From NCBI GenBank assembly GCA_017745075.1, contig JAGIAD010000003.1:434001-498000 (forward strand): 64,000 nucleotides of DNA, written 5' to 3'. How positions within the stretch are numbered: position 1 is the stretch's first letter; each line of letters starts with the position of its first letter. The notes under the pieces are model-generated. The model saw only the letters and a program-made list of their open reading frames with translations, was not told the origin of the DNA and ran no database searches. The position numbers were made by a program, and so were the translations under genes. This stretch comes from Sphingobacteriaceae bacterium (lineage in GTDB: Bacteria; Bacteroidota; Bacteroidia; Sphingobacteriales; Sphingobacteriaceae). This document shows, one piece after another, positions 1 to 8,746 of this stretch.

Positions 1-2462
1 CTGTTGTTCCAACCTCCTGAAACTGCGGGCAATATATTACCTGTTAAAATCTTGTCTTTATCATCTACGTTATAATCGCCATTGATGTCGGCCCATTTCG
101 GATCGCCTGCTTTTAATTCAGTACCTTTATAGGTCATTTTATTTCCCGTGGCCGGGTTTACAGGAACCTCGTCATCAGCATTATATATTCCATTATTTTT
201 TAACACCCAAAACTTATCAGCAGCCTGGCCAACCTGTAGCTTTCTGTCGCCTATAATAATTTCAGATAAACCGCCTGGCAAAGCTTTTAAGGTATTGCGG
301 TTAAAATTTAAATTGATAGAAGAGTTCCAGTTAAAACTTTTCTTTGAAGCAGATTTTAAAATATCTGCAGATAAAAATAAATCGACACCTTTATTATTAA
401 TGTCCATACCTGGCTGAAATAACCCTGTATAGCCATACTCAGCAGCAGCCGGAATGTTAATTAACTGGTTTTTTGTTGTTGTTGAATAAAAGCTCAGTTC
501 TCCTACGATCCTGTTTTTAAAAAAACCAAAGCTTGCCCCGGCACTTAACTGCTCGTTATAACTCCAAGGTATGTCATAACCCAGGTATCCATATAAATAA
601 GACCTCATCAAGGTTGCGGTATTTAGGTAAGAGGGAATTCTGAGATCATTTGTCCAGCCAGCTTCTGATGCGTATTGTGTTCCCAATGAAATGCGGTCAG
701 TCAGTTGAGCGAGACCAATGCGCCCTACGCTGGCTTTAAGTGTTAAAGCCGAAATTATCGGAGACTTTGCGAGTTTATGATTTTTGATGTCCCAGGCGCC
801 TGAAAGAACCGGAGAAAAGAACCAGCGGTGAACCGGTTGCATATTGGATGCGCCATCGGTTCTGAGCAATAAACTTGCACTGTAAAAATCTTTAAACTTA
901 TAGGTTGTAGTCGTGTAGAAAGATAAAAGGTTTGTAGCGGTTTGGTCAAGGAACTTGAAGGTTAACTGGTCTTTAAAAGCCCCATTAGAACTAAAACTGC
1001 CTGCTTTGAGTAAATTCACTTTTAAATAGTCACTAACTCCCTTATAGGCATAAGAATAGCTGTAACGGTCTTTATCCCATTGTATAGAACTGCCTACCGA
1101 AAAATCAAAGGAGTGCTTCGACTTCAGGTCTATTTTGTAGTTGAGTGAATTATCGTAAACCAGGCGCTGGCTAAGGCCAAAATAATTGGATGCATAGTTC
1201 GAATTGTCTAATAAGGTACTCGGATAAAAAAGGTCTCTTCCTCCTTCATTGTAACTTACCCCGAAACGGGTATTATAATCGATTTGTAATGGCAGTTTGA
1301 TCGCCACATTTAAAAAACCATTCGCAATATTGTTATAATTCTTATCGAACCCCTTGTCAAACTCATTGATGAATGAATTGTAACTGTCAATATTTGGTGC
1401 CGGAGCCTCTGTCAGGTCAGGTAAATATCCTACCTCGGCAAGTCGGTCCCTGTTATATCTGTTCCGGTTCCGGTCTAACCTGGTACCTTTTATATTAGCA
1501 CTCACTACTATCCAGCTTCTTGGTATAATATTTAGGTCGATAGAGGTATAATATTTATTCAAAGACGTCTCGTCTGCGTTACCCGAGCTTTTTTGTGTTC
1601 CCACGTTAAATTTAAAGGTGGCTCTCTTAGATCCTCCAGACATCAGCGCATCAGCATTGTATATTAATGCATTTTTATAATAAGCATCTGCCCATGATGA
1701 TTCACCATAATATTTGGTGGTAATAGAATCCCGTAAAAAACCAGGATAAGACTGTAACTGTACAGGAGTAGCATACCTGGTATAAAAGCGTTGTCTGAAA
1801 CTATCTTCGTAGCCCCCGTTTAATGTTGTAATTGATGGTTTTGCGGCAACACCAAAAGAAGAGTTAAAACTCATATTTGATGTTGTCGACCCAGCCCTTG
1901 TCCGGATATAAATTACACCGTTTGCTCCACGGGGGCCATAGATTGCCGTTTTAGACAAATCTTTTAATACTTCTACCGACTCTATATCAGCAACATTGAG
2001 CCCTGCAAGCAGATTGGTTGAAGGGCCAATTCTGTTAAAACTATAATCAGGACGTTGTATATCATAAACATAGGGGTTTTCGTATGAAAGAACAGGTAAG
2101 CCATCAATAACCACTAATGGCTGGGTTTTTAACACGTCTTCCTGAGTAATCAGCGGGGTCGACGTACCACGGATAAACATATACTGGTAGGTACCTGGCT
2201 CGCCACTGGCTTCGGTAGCAAATAATCCTGCAACATTTCCTTTAAGGTATTGTTGTATACTATTAGCGGGGAATTTAGATTTTATAGGTACTGGAACACT
2301 CTGAAAACCCTTTGACTTAGTCGGTTGCTTTTTGATCAAGACTTTCGAAGTATCTTCTAAAGGCTTCTTATTCGAAAGTGGATCAGATTGAACTTTTTGA
2401 AATGCAATTGCAGGGCTCAAAAACTTCAACAAAAAAACACACAAGACAACAATAATACGCAT
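1..2462 (-). CDS. SusC/RagA-family TonB-dependent outer-membrane transporter (partial, C-terminus outside window)
   Basis: I translated this from the minus strand; an ATG at 2460-2462 opens a frame that stays open for 820 codons to the left edge, so the last barrel strands and the stop lie outside. The N-terminus has a hydrophobic signal segment (residues 1-20). The plug domain follows, with the SusC landmarks LxVIDGLP (about residue 117) and VEVLKD...IYGPRGANGVI (about 165-185), then a long beta-barrel. Unlike the other four SusC proteins here, no CarboxypepD_reg-like domain precedes the plug: only about 45 low-complexity polar residues do. The family imports oligosaccharides or peptides with a SusD partner, which should lie beyond the left edge. 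The 665-base gap to the right separates it from the divergent GH127 gene. Family call is firm; substrate unknown. Confidence 0.9.
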   Translation of the reverse strand, partial: MRIIVVLCVFLLKFLSPAIAFQKVQSDPLSNKKPLEDTSKVLIKKQPTKSKGFQSVPVPIKSKFPANSIQQYLKGNVAGLFATEASGEPGTYQYMFIRGTSTPLITQEDVLKTQPLVVIDGLPVLSYENPYVYDIQRPDYSFNRIGPSTNLLAGLNVADIESVEVLKDLSKTAIYGPRGANGVIYIRTRAGSTTSNMSFNSSFGVAAKPSITTLNGGYEDSFRQRFYTRYATPVQLQSYPGFLRDSITTKYYGESSWADAYYKNALIYNADALMSGGSKRATFKFNVGTQKSSGNADETSLNKYYTSIDLNIIPRSWIVVSANIKGTRLDRNRNRYNRDRLAEVGYLPDLTEAPAPNIDSYNSFINEFDKGFDKNYNNIANGFLNVAIKLPLQIDYNTRFGVSYNEGGRDLFYPSTLLDNSNYASNYFGLSQRLVYDNSLNYKIDLKSKHSFDFSVGSSIQWDKDRYSYSYAYKGVSDYLKVNLLKAGSFSSNGAFKDQLTFKFLDQTATNLLSFYTTTTYKFKDFYSASLLLRTDGASNMQPVHRWFFSPVLSGAWDIKNHKLAKSPIISALTLKASVGRIGLAQLTDRISLGTQYASEAGWTNDLRIPSYLNTATLMRSYLYGYLGYDIPWSYNEQLSAGASFGFFKNRIVGELSFYSTTTKNQLINIPAAAEYGYTGLFQPGMDINNKGVDLFLSADILKSASKKSFNWNSSINLNFNRNTLKALPGGLSEIIIGDRKLQVGQAADKFWVLKNNGIYNADDEVPVNPATGNKMTYKGTELKAGDPKWADINGDYNVDDKDKILTGNILPAVSGGWNN

Positions 2463-3127
2463 AGTTTGTTCGTTGATAATAAAAATTCTTAGGACTGTTA
2501 GTTCTAAAAATATTGATGAACATTTTAGATTTAACTGGTCTATATTGGTTAGTTAGTTTGTTTTGGAGGTAAGTTAAGCCTCCTCGCGATGAATTGTTCT
2601 GAATTAATCTGCTCCTAATTTGGATCGGTTTTTATTCGTTTCCCTATGGTTTAATTTGCTCATGCAAATGCTATTTGTAGCACCATGAAACTTTTAAATT
2701 TTCATTCTTTAATCTATCCGGTCGCAAGGATGAAGATAAAACTCTTCAACAACTCATCTATAGTTTTTTAAACTATTTACCAATAGACACTGCTTACCAG
2801 ATTTAATACTCTATTTATTTTTAAAAAAATAATTCTGCTCTAAAACTACTCCGGGCAATAAATGTAAAGTTGTTGACCGAAGCTTTTAAGAATTACTGAA
2901 AAGCTGCCATTTACATCACAGCTAAAAGCCTTTAAGGAAATCTTTTATGTAAGCAAAAGATTGCGCCCCATGCAATTATTATACTTTTTGTTTTACAAAA
3001 TGTTGGCAATTACATACTTTAGTTTCCTTTCGGGGAAAAAGCTTTAAGCTTTTATCGGCCAGATGCAGGTCCTCCAGGGGTATCCGTTCCATTATTTATT
3101 GTCTATATTCACAATTATTCAACACTG
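2463..3127. other. Intergenic region between divergent susC-like and GH127 genes
   Basis: No coding frame was found in these 665 bases. It must hold the promoters of both divergent genes, but I see no clear TAnnTTTG box. Two hairpins are visible: AATCTTTT/AAAAGATT arms at 2939-2946 and 2955-2962, and a near-perfect AAAAGCTT/AAGCTTTT palindrome at 3037-3053. Both are AT-rich and could be chance. Confidence 0.4.
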
Positions 3128-4972
3128 ATGCATAAAAATCTATTTATATCCTTCCTTTTTATCCTGGCCACCTTAAATTGTTTTTCTCAGGGTACTGTAG
3201 TTTTAAAGACCGCAGTGTCGCCTTTTGGCGATCAGGAAGTGAGCCTGGGTATTTCAGAGATTAAACATCGCGAAGAACTGGATATTTCATTTCTAAACGC
3301 ACAGGAACCCGATAGGTTATTGCATAATTTCAGGCTAACTGCAGGCCTCCCCTCTACTGCCAAACCGCTTGGAGGATGGGAAGCACCCGGCATTGGCCTT
3401 CGCGGGCATTTTGTGGGCCATTACCTTTCAGCGGTTTCCCACCTGGTAGAAAAATACCATCAGCCTGAACTTACATCGAAGTTAAAATACATGATCGATG
3501 AGCTTTATAAATGCCAGAAAGCTTTTGGCAATGGCTATCTGGGTGCCTTTCCTGATAAAGATTTTGAAACCCTCGAAACCAGGTTTACAGGGGTTTGGGC
3601 GCCGTATTATACTTATCAAAAAATCATGCAGGGTATGCTTGATGTTTATATCCATACACAAAACAAAAAGGCTTATGAAATACTTTTGGGGATGGCTTCA
3701 TACGTAGATAAGCGGATGGCAGCATTGCCAAGGGAAACCCAGGAAAGAATGATGTACACAGTGGAAGCAAATCCTCAGAACGAGATGGGGGCAATGAATG
3801 AAATTTTGTATAAACTATATGCTATTTCAAGGGATCCAAAACATCTGACACTGGCAAAAATTTTCGACCCTCAATGGTTTTTCAATCCGCTTCTGCAGAA
3901 CCGCGACATCCTCTCCGGACTTCATTCCAATACCCACCTGGTACTGGTTAACGGATTTTCTGAAGGTTATAATACTACCGGTGATATCCGCTATCGCGAA
4001 GCAGCAACAAATTTCTGGGAAATACTGATGAAAGGACATGCATATGTTAACGGCACCAGCAGTGGCCCCAGGCCAAACGTTACCACCCCAACTTCTCTTA
4101 CTGCCGAACATTGGGGTGAACCAGGGCATCTTTTCACACTTACAAAAGAAATTGCAGAGAGTTGCGTTTCGCATAATACGCAAAAACTGACTTCAAATCT
4201 CTTTACCTGGACAGCTGACGCCAAGTATGCAGATGCCTATATGAACATGTTTTATAACGCAGTACTACCGGCGCAAAGCCATAGTACCGGCGCATTTATT
4301 TATCATTTGCCGCTGGGATCGCCCCGGAACAAAAAATACCTAAAGGAAGAAGATTACGCCTGCTGTACCGGTTCGTGTTCTGAGGCCTTCGCCCAGCTCA
4401 ATACCCGGATTTACTACCACAATGATTCGGCACTTTATGTAAATCTTTACGTGCCCTCGAAAGTTGAGTGGAAGGGGAAAAATATTAGCCTGGAGCAAAA
4501 AGGAGAATTGCCAAAAGATTCTCTTGTAAACTTACTGGTAAAAACTAAAAAGAGTACTGGTTTTTCACTTAAGCTCTTTATCCCATCCTGGGCCCGGGAT
4601 ACAGAAGTATACTTGAACAAAAAGAAATTAACTGTTAATGCAGAAGCCGGATCGTATCTTAACCTGAACAGGATCTGGAAGGATAACGATGAGGTACAAC
4701 TTATATTTCACTATGGTTTTCAGGTAAAACAAATGCCAAACAGTCCACAGGTAGTGTCCATTTCTTATGGCCCGGCATTACTAGCCTTTGAAACGGGAAA
4801 CGAAGTGATTTTGAAAGGTGAGGCAAATGATCTGCTGAAAAACCTTACTGTATTAGATCACAGCAATAATACCTTTCAACTTAAAAACTTTAATAAGAAT
4901 TATATACTCAGGCCATTATATGATATAGATGCGCAATCTTATGGGGTATATGCTACGCTAAGAGATTTTTAG
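3128..4972 (+). CDS. Glycoside hydrolase family 127-like (DUF1680), predicted beta-L-arabinofuranosidase
   Basis: A 614-residue exported enzyme with an N-terminal signal peptide (cleavage near residues 20-21, CFSQ). The body is the DUF1680 (alpha/alpha)6 barrel: motifs WEAPGIGLRGHFVGHYLSA (83-101), GYLGAFP (136-142) and EHWGEPGH (327-334). In characterised GH127 enzymes a zinc ion is held by Glu and three Cys, one Cys being the nucleophile; here E344 and C346 (AESC) and the pair C412-C413 (ACCTGS) fit that set. The family removes beta-L-arabinofuranose from arabinan and hydroxyproline-linked arabinosides; some relatives act on other furanosides. It is at the short end for secreted Bacteroidota members. 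It stands alone, divergent from the SusC at the left edge, which it may serve. The ATG at 3128 begins the signal peptide directly. Confidence 0.88.
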   Translation: MHKNLFISFLFILATLNCFSQGTVVLKTAVSPFGDQEVSLGISEIKHREELDISFLNAQEPDRLLHNFRLTAGLPSTAKPLGGWEAPGIGLRGHFVGHYLSAVSHLVEKYHQPELTSKLKYMIDELYKCQKAFGNGYLGAFPDKDFETLETRFTGVWAPYYTYQKIMQGMLDVYIHTQNKKAYEILLGMASYVDKRMAALPRETQERMMYTVEANPQNEMGAMNEILYKLYAISRDPKHLTLAKIFDPQWFFNPLLQNRDILSGLHSNTHLVLVNGFSEGYNTTGDIRYREAATNFWEILMKGHAYVNGTSSGPRPNVTTPTSLTAEHWGEPGHLFTLTKEIAESCVSHNTQKLTSNLFTWTADAKYADAYMNMFYNAVLPAQSHSTGAFIYHLPLGSPRNKKYLKEEDYACCTGSCSEAFAQLNTRIYYHNDSALYVNLYVPSKVEWKGKNISLEQKGELPKDSLVNLLVKTKKSTGFSLKLFIPSWARDTEVYLNKKKLTVNAEAGSYLNLNRIWKDNDEVQLIFHYGFQVKQMPNSPQVVSISYGPALLAFETGNEVILKGEANDLLKNLTVLDHSNNTFQLKNFNKNYILRPLYDIDAQSYGVYATLRDF

Positions 4973-5065
4973 CGATGTTGTAATGATTATGAGAGCGATT
5001 TCCCTTATAAATGACTTGTATGCCGAGCTACACTCCTTCAATTGATTGCATGTTCAAAGAGGTGT

Positions 5066-5551
5066 TTAGAAAATGTTTTTGCTTCTCCTTTCCAACAGCA
5101 CTGTATCCCGCCAGACCCCATGTTGCTTCCCGATCTTTTCCCTTACTCCCAATATCCTGAAACCTGCTTTTTCGTGGATTTTAAGGCTGCCTAAGTTTTC
5201 CGGAAATATACCGGCCTGTAAGGTCCATATCCCTTGACCTTCGCTCAAGATTGTGAGTGCTATGAGTAGCGAAAAACCGATTCCCCTGCCTGAAAATTCG
5301 GGATCAACATATACGCTGACTTCGGCGACTCCAGCGTATACACACCGTGACGAAACAGGTGTAAGTGCTGCCCAGCCTACAACTTTGCCATTGTCATCGG
5401 CAACAATCCGGCAGCTACTGAGATGAGCGCTGTCCCATTCTTCCCAAGAGGGTGCGCTGGTTTGGAATGTGGCATTTCCGGTAGCAATACCCTTTTCATA
5501 TATTGATTCTACCGAATCCCAGTCTGATACCTTCAGGTTTCTGATTTCCAT
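5066..5551 (-). CDS. GNAT N-acetyltransferase, phosphinothricin-acetyltransferase-like
   Basis: A 161-residue GNAT protein. The start at 5551 (MEIRNLKVSDW) aligns with the usual first strand of the family; an upstream ATG at 5578 would add nine unlikely residues. The acetyl-CoA loop is visible as VYVDPEFSGRGIGFSLL (about 89-105, the R/QxxGxG/A motif) and the C-terminal half has the FPENLGSLKIHEKAGFR block typical of the Pat/MddA/YwnH group. That group acetylates the amino group of phosphinothricin, methionine sulfoximine or arsinothricin; the substrate cannot be read from sequence. It is monocistronic, facing away from the Crp-like gene at 5871. Confidence 0.88.
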   Translation of the reverse strand: MEIRNLKVSDWDSVESIYEKGIATGNATFQTSAPSWEEWDSAHLSSCRIVADDNGKVVGWAALTPVSSRCVYAGVAEVSVYVDPEFSGRGIGFSLLIALTILSEGQGIWTLQAGIFPENLGSLKIHEKAGFRILGVREKIGKQHGVWRDTVLLERRSKNIF

Positions 5552-5870
5552 GATAAATTGATTTAACAACAACCACAACCCAAAGGACCGTAGCCGTTCG
5601 CTTGCCCCGTAAAATTAATCATTACATTCAGAATTGGCGAAAAGCTCATGCTGTTACTGTGTAAATATTTCTGTCTTTGTGAAGTCGCATGGTCACAATT
5701 GATTACTTTATTACGAAGTAGAAATAGATTTAACCGATTGAAGATACGATATCCAGAAATAAAGGAATAAACAAGTGCTTCTTTGGCATCAAACTTTCAT
5801 TAGCAATTCCGATATAATCATTATTTTAGATTGAAGAATAATATTGCCATACCGGTATGGAACAGGACAA
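5552..5870. other. Intergenic region, divergent GNAT / Crp-like genes
   Basis: 319 AT-rich bases that should carry both divergent promoters. I found no coding frame, hairpin or repeat that I would defend. Confidence 0.4.
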
Positions 5871-6452
5871 ATGATAAAACAGCTCAAAGAAAATATCGCC
5901 AATCATATTGAACTCTCTGCATCAGATCTGGAGCAATTCTGTAATTTATTTACTCAAAGAGGTATTAAAAAAAAAGAATTTTTATTACGCGAAGGCGAAG
6001 TGTGTAAATTTGAAGCTTTTGTAGTGAAAGGTCTTCTTAGGGTATATCACATTGGTGCTAATGGATTGGATAAAGTGCTATATTTTGCAGTTGAAGATTG
6101 GTGGGTAACTGACATCGACAGCTTTACCAATCAAAAGCCGTCGCAATTATTTATCGAAGCTCTGGAGGATAGTGAACTACTTTTAATTTCCAAAAAGGAC
6201 AAGGAATTAGCTTATAAAAGCATTCCGGCTGTTGAGAAGCTTTTCCGTATAATGACCCAAAAAACGCATGTTGCATTACAGCGTAGAATGATAGATAATC
6301 TAAGCAAAACCGCTGACCACCGATATGCAGATTTTATTGAAAAATATCCCATGCTTGCACAGCGGCTCACGAACTTACAGATTGCAGCATACCTGGGCAT
6401 CAGCCACGAATTTGTGAGTAAGATCAGAAAAAAAATTGCATTGGGTAAATAG
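5871..6452 (+). CDS. Crp/Fnr-family transcriptional regulator (copy 1)
   Basis: A 193-residue protein with an N-terminal cyclic-nucleotide-binding jelly roll (about 20-125, with LLREGEVCKFEAFVVKGLL) and a compact C-terminal winged helix ending in LQIAAYLGISHEFVSKIRKK, the recognition helix. This is the short cNMP-binding/HTH type very common in Bacteroidota, where the ligand is usually unknown and the cAMP-contacting Arg/Ser set is not clearly conserved. The start at 5871 (MIKQLKEN) is preferred over 5844 because GGAACAGGACAA precedes it and the earlier nine codons are not family-like. It is followed on the same strand by the MBL-fold and SnoaL-like genes, which it may control. Confidence 0.88.
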   Translation: MIKQLKENIANHIELSASDLEQFCNLFTQRGIKKKEFLLREGEVCKFEAFVVKGLLRVYHIGANGLDKVLYFAVEDWWVTDIDSFTNQKPSQLFIEALEDSELLLISKKDKELAYKSIPAVEKLFRIMTQKTHVALQRRMIDNLSKTADHRYADFIEKYPMLAQRLTNLQIAAYLGISHEFVSKIRKKIALGK

Positions 6453-6651
6453 CTTTGAATTTATTGAACTTGTTCAATGTTTTTTAGCCTGTAATCTTCG
6501 CATTTTTGTATCAGCAAGTCTAAAATGTGAAGCAAGACCAGCTAAGTGTTACATGTCGCGTTTTAACAGACCATTTTAGATTCGTTATTGATCCTGCTTA
6601 AAAGCCTTGATAGAACACCTGTTAATTTTTTCAAGCAGGAACATAAAACAA

Positions 6652-7542
6652 ATGAAAATAATCATCAAAGCAATATTATTCAAATTTTTAATCATATCTA
6701 GTATGACAACACAAGCGCAAAACTTTAGAACAATCAAAGCTGGTAACTATGACCTTGATGTATTCAATGCATCGGAAAACAGCTTTGGGGTGGCATCTGT
6801 AATCGTATCAGGAAAAACTGATGCAATATTAATTGATGCACAGTTTACATTAGCAGATGCCGAAACGGTTGCCCAAAAGATCAAGGCAACTGGAAAAAAA
6901 TTGACAACAATTTACATATCGCATAACGATCCCGATTTTTATTTCGGATTAGAAGTATTTAAAAAACATTTTCCGGAGGTAACAGCTTATGCAGTTCCGG
7001 CTGTTGTGGAACAGATTATAAAAAGCGCTCAGAAAAAATTAGACGTCTGGGGCGAACGTTTAGGAAAAGCAATTACTTCTAATGTAGTATTGCCACAAGT
7101 TTTAAAAGGTAATACAATTGAATTAGAAGGCGAAAAATTTGACATTGTTGGATTGGAAGATTTTCCAGGCAAAACTTTTGTTTATATCCCTTCAGCGAAA
7201 GCGGTTGTTGGTGGGATAAATGTATTTGGTAACGGTTTTAACCTTTGGATGGCTGATGTTCAGACCGCTGAAGCACGTTCGAAATGGATCGAAATACTTG
7301 ATAGGATTATTGCGTTAAATCCGACTATTGTTATTCCTGCACATGGTAAAGCCGGTGATGCTCTTGACCTAACTTCAGTAAAGCACACAAAAGATTATAT
7401 TCTTTTTTATGAAGAGGCATTGAAGACCAACAAAACCTCAGAAGCCTTAATAAAAGCCATCAAAGCAAAATATCCAAATTTAACTTTTGAAACAGCATTG
7501 ATGCTTGGCGCTAAGGTGTTAACCGGAGAAATGACCTGGTAA
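6652..7542 (+). CDS. Secreted metallo-beta-lactamase-fold hydrolase with an altered metal motif
   Basis: 296 residues with a signal peptide (MKII...TTQAQ, about 1-22), so the start is taken at 6652 and not at 6607. The fold is supported by DAILIDAQFT (the strand before the metal motif), TIYISHNDPDFYFG, and a late PAHG (about 246-249). In a canonical MBL protein the motif is THxHxDH; here it reads SHNDPDF, so the second His is Asp and the final His is Phe. Related Bacteroidota proteins with xHxDPDxxFG exist as far as I recall, so this may be a subfamily with a reduced or different metal site. It sits between a Crp-like regulator and a SnoaL-like gene on the same strand. Function unknown. Confidence 0.85.
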   Translation: MKIIIKAILFKFLIISSMTTQAQNFRTIKAGNYDLDVFNASENSFGVASVIVSGKTDAILIDAQFTLADAETVAQKIKATGKKLTTIYISHNDPDFYFGLEVFKKHFPEVTAYAVPAVVEQIIKSAQKKLDVWGERLGKAITSNVVLPQVLKGNTIELEGEKFDIVGLEDFPGKTFVYIPSAKAVVGGINVFGNGFNLWMADVQTAEARSKWIEILDRIIALNPTIVIPAHGKAGDALDLTSVKHTKDYILFYEEALKTNKTSEALIKAIKAKYPNLTFETALMLGAKVLTGEMTW

Positions 7543-7556
7543 ATTTATTGTTCAGT

Positions 7557-7581
7557 CTGGCGATGACAACTTCATCGTCAG
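7557..7581 (+). repeat. Hairpin between the MBL-fold and SnoaL-like genes
   Basis: CTGGCGATGA (7557-7566) pairs with TCATCGTCAG (7572-7581), 9 of 10 positions, loop of five. No T-tract follows, so it is more likely a partial terminator or mRNA-processing hairpin than a full stop. Confidence 0.4.
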
Positions 7582-7606
7582 GCTTGCATCTGACAACATT
7601 ACAGCT

Positions 7607-7996
7607 ATGACAAATTTAGAAATTGTAAAAAGCACATACGAAGGAGAAACTTCAGAAGAAAACGGTAAAAATCTTCAGGCACATTTGGCTCCAAATGCCG
7701 AGTGGACAGAGGCTGCTGGATTTCCTTATGCAGGTACCTATGTTGGAATTGAGGAAATTTCGAAAAATGTCTTCCAGCGTTTAGCAACAGAATGGATAGA
7801 TTATAAATTTACTCCTGAAAATTATATTGTAGGCGACAACAGAGTTGCGGTTGTTGGCACATATACGGGAATCTATAAAATAACCTTGAAGCCATTTGCT
7901 GCAAGAGTGGTGCATGTTTGGGATTTGAACGATGAGAAAATTGTCCGTTTTGAGCAATTTGTTGATAGCAAAACGGTGGTGGATGCCATGATTTGA
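7607..7996 (+). CDS. SnoaL-like / NTF2-fold protein
   Basis: A 129-residue cytosolic protein of the NTF2-like SnoaL type. It starts with a helix (MTNLEIVKSTYE), followed by the typical sequence of loops and strands: HLAPNAEWTEAAGFPYAGTYVG, then VAVVGTYTGIYK and VVHVWDLNDEKIVRFEQFVDS, the last matching the common hvWrxxdGKIvrxxxyxD pattern. Members are cyclases, isomerases or small-molecule binding proteins; the catalytic role cannot be assigned. It lies 64 bases after the MBL-fold gene, probably in the same unit, with a hairpin between them. Confidence 0.82.
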   Translation: MTNLEIVKSTYEGETSEENGKNLQAHLAPNAEWTEAAGFPYAGTYVGIEEISKNVFQRLATEWIDYKFTPENYIVGDNRVAVVGTYTGIYKITLKPFAARVVHVWDLNDEKIVRFEQFVDSKTVVDAMI

Positions 7997-8269
7997 AAAA
8001 CATTAGGGGCAGCTTTAGGTTTCTGAATGAGATGCAAGCCCTAAACGAATACATAATGCCATTTGTGTTTCAAAAACACAAAGTGTACCAATCGTTAAGT
8101 CTACTCTGTTCCTGCGTGATGTTCCATAGTCACGTCCGTTTTGATCCATCTTTTTGAAAATGGTTTTTGGCATTATGCTAAGCTTGCTTTGAAAAACTAG
8201 CATGCCCCCGCGGCAGAGAGCGGTAAGAAAAGATAATTATACTAAAATTCTCTATTGGCAAGTTATAAA
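7997..8269. other. Intergenic region between convergent genes
   Basis: No gene was recognised. A perfect hairpin with arms TTTGTGTTT and AAACACAAA lies at 8062-8082 (loop CAA) without a T-tract. A 62-codon minus frame (8015-8203) runs through the region but has no family likeness. Confidence 0.4.
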
Positions 8270-8294
8270 GCCGGCAGCATGAATTGCTGCCGGC
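8270..8294 (-). terminator. Hairpin after the SusC-SusD-lipoprotein operon
   Basis: A perfect 10-base inverted repeat, GCCGGCAGCA (8270-8279) and TGCTGCCGGC (8285-8294), starts 6 bases beyond the stop of the lipoprotein gene. On the minus strand it is followed by TTTATAACTT, a weak U-tract. Confidence 0.7.
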
Positions 8295-8300
8295 ATGTAT

Positions 8301-8732
8301 TTATTGGAGCGTTATGGTCGAAGTTTTATAGTTTACACTTACTGGCAAAGTGCCATCTTTAAGTGTTAATATTAATTTTTTAGCCGCATCCAGGTTAGCC
8401 GGAATTGCCGTGAGCACAATTTGGGCCGAGCTGCTATGGGCTGGTATAGTAATTTTCCCTGCCGTACCTGATACGGTATAATGTGTACCAGAAACAGCAG
8501 TACTGGCCGGATCTACCACATACTCTACATTTACATCGGCATCTCTTTGCGGCCCAACCAACTGCACCAGAATGGTTACACTACCTGGAGCAGCAGAAGT
8601 TCCTTTTGCCAGGGTGGCGGTAATGGGTTTAAATTCTAACTGGGAAGGCTGATCGTATTCTACCCGGTATTTCTTGCAGCTAAAAAGAAAAAGCAGCAGC
8701 ATTAAAATAGCCGGAAATTGTATTCTTTTCAT
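8301..8732 (-). CDS. Small surface lipoprotein, Calx-beta/DUF4843-like
   Basis: A 143-residue lipoprotein: the signal MKRIQFPAILMLLLFLFSC ends in a lipobox with Cys at residue 19. The remainder is predicted to be all-beta, with a VTILVQLVGPQRDADVNVEYVV strand pair and a GTHY element, as in Calx-beta and DUF4843 domains found in lipoproteins coded after SusD. I chose the ATG at 8732 over 8744, since it begins the lipid signal directly and leaves 14 bases after the SusD stop. It is third in a SusC-SusD-lipoprotein operon and probably acts as an accessory surface glycan- or peptide-binding protein. The domain call is by pattern only. Confidence 0.78.
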   Translation of the reverse strand: MKRIQFPAILMLLLFLFSCKKYRVEYDQPSQLEFKPITATLAKGTSAAPGSVTILVQLVGPQRDADVNVEYVVDPASTAVSGTHYTVSGTAGKITIPAHSSSAQIVLTAIPANLDAAKKLILTLKDGTLPVSVNYKTSTITLQ

Positions 8733-8746
8733 ATTGTTAATCATTT

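Noticed and set aside
2939..2962. AATCTTTT/AAAAGATT hairpin as a terminator
   Set aside because: AT-rich, not near a gene end, and likely to arise by chance in this composition.
3827..4224. Minus-strand frames of 118 and 77 codons inside the GH127 gene
   Set aside because: They overlap well-conserved GH127 motifs on the other strand and look like shadow frames.
8015..8203. 62-codon minus-strand frame in an intergenic gap
   Set aside because: No recognisable domain and no supporting context; kept only as a note on the gap.
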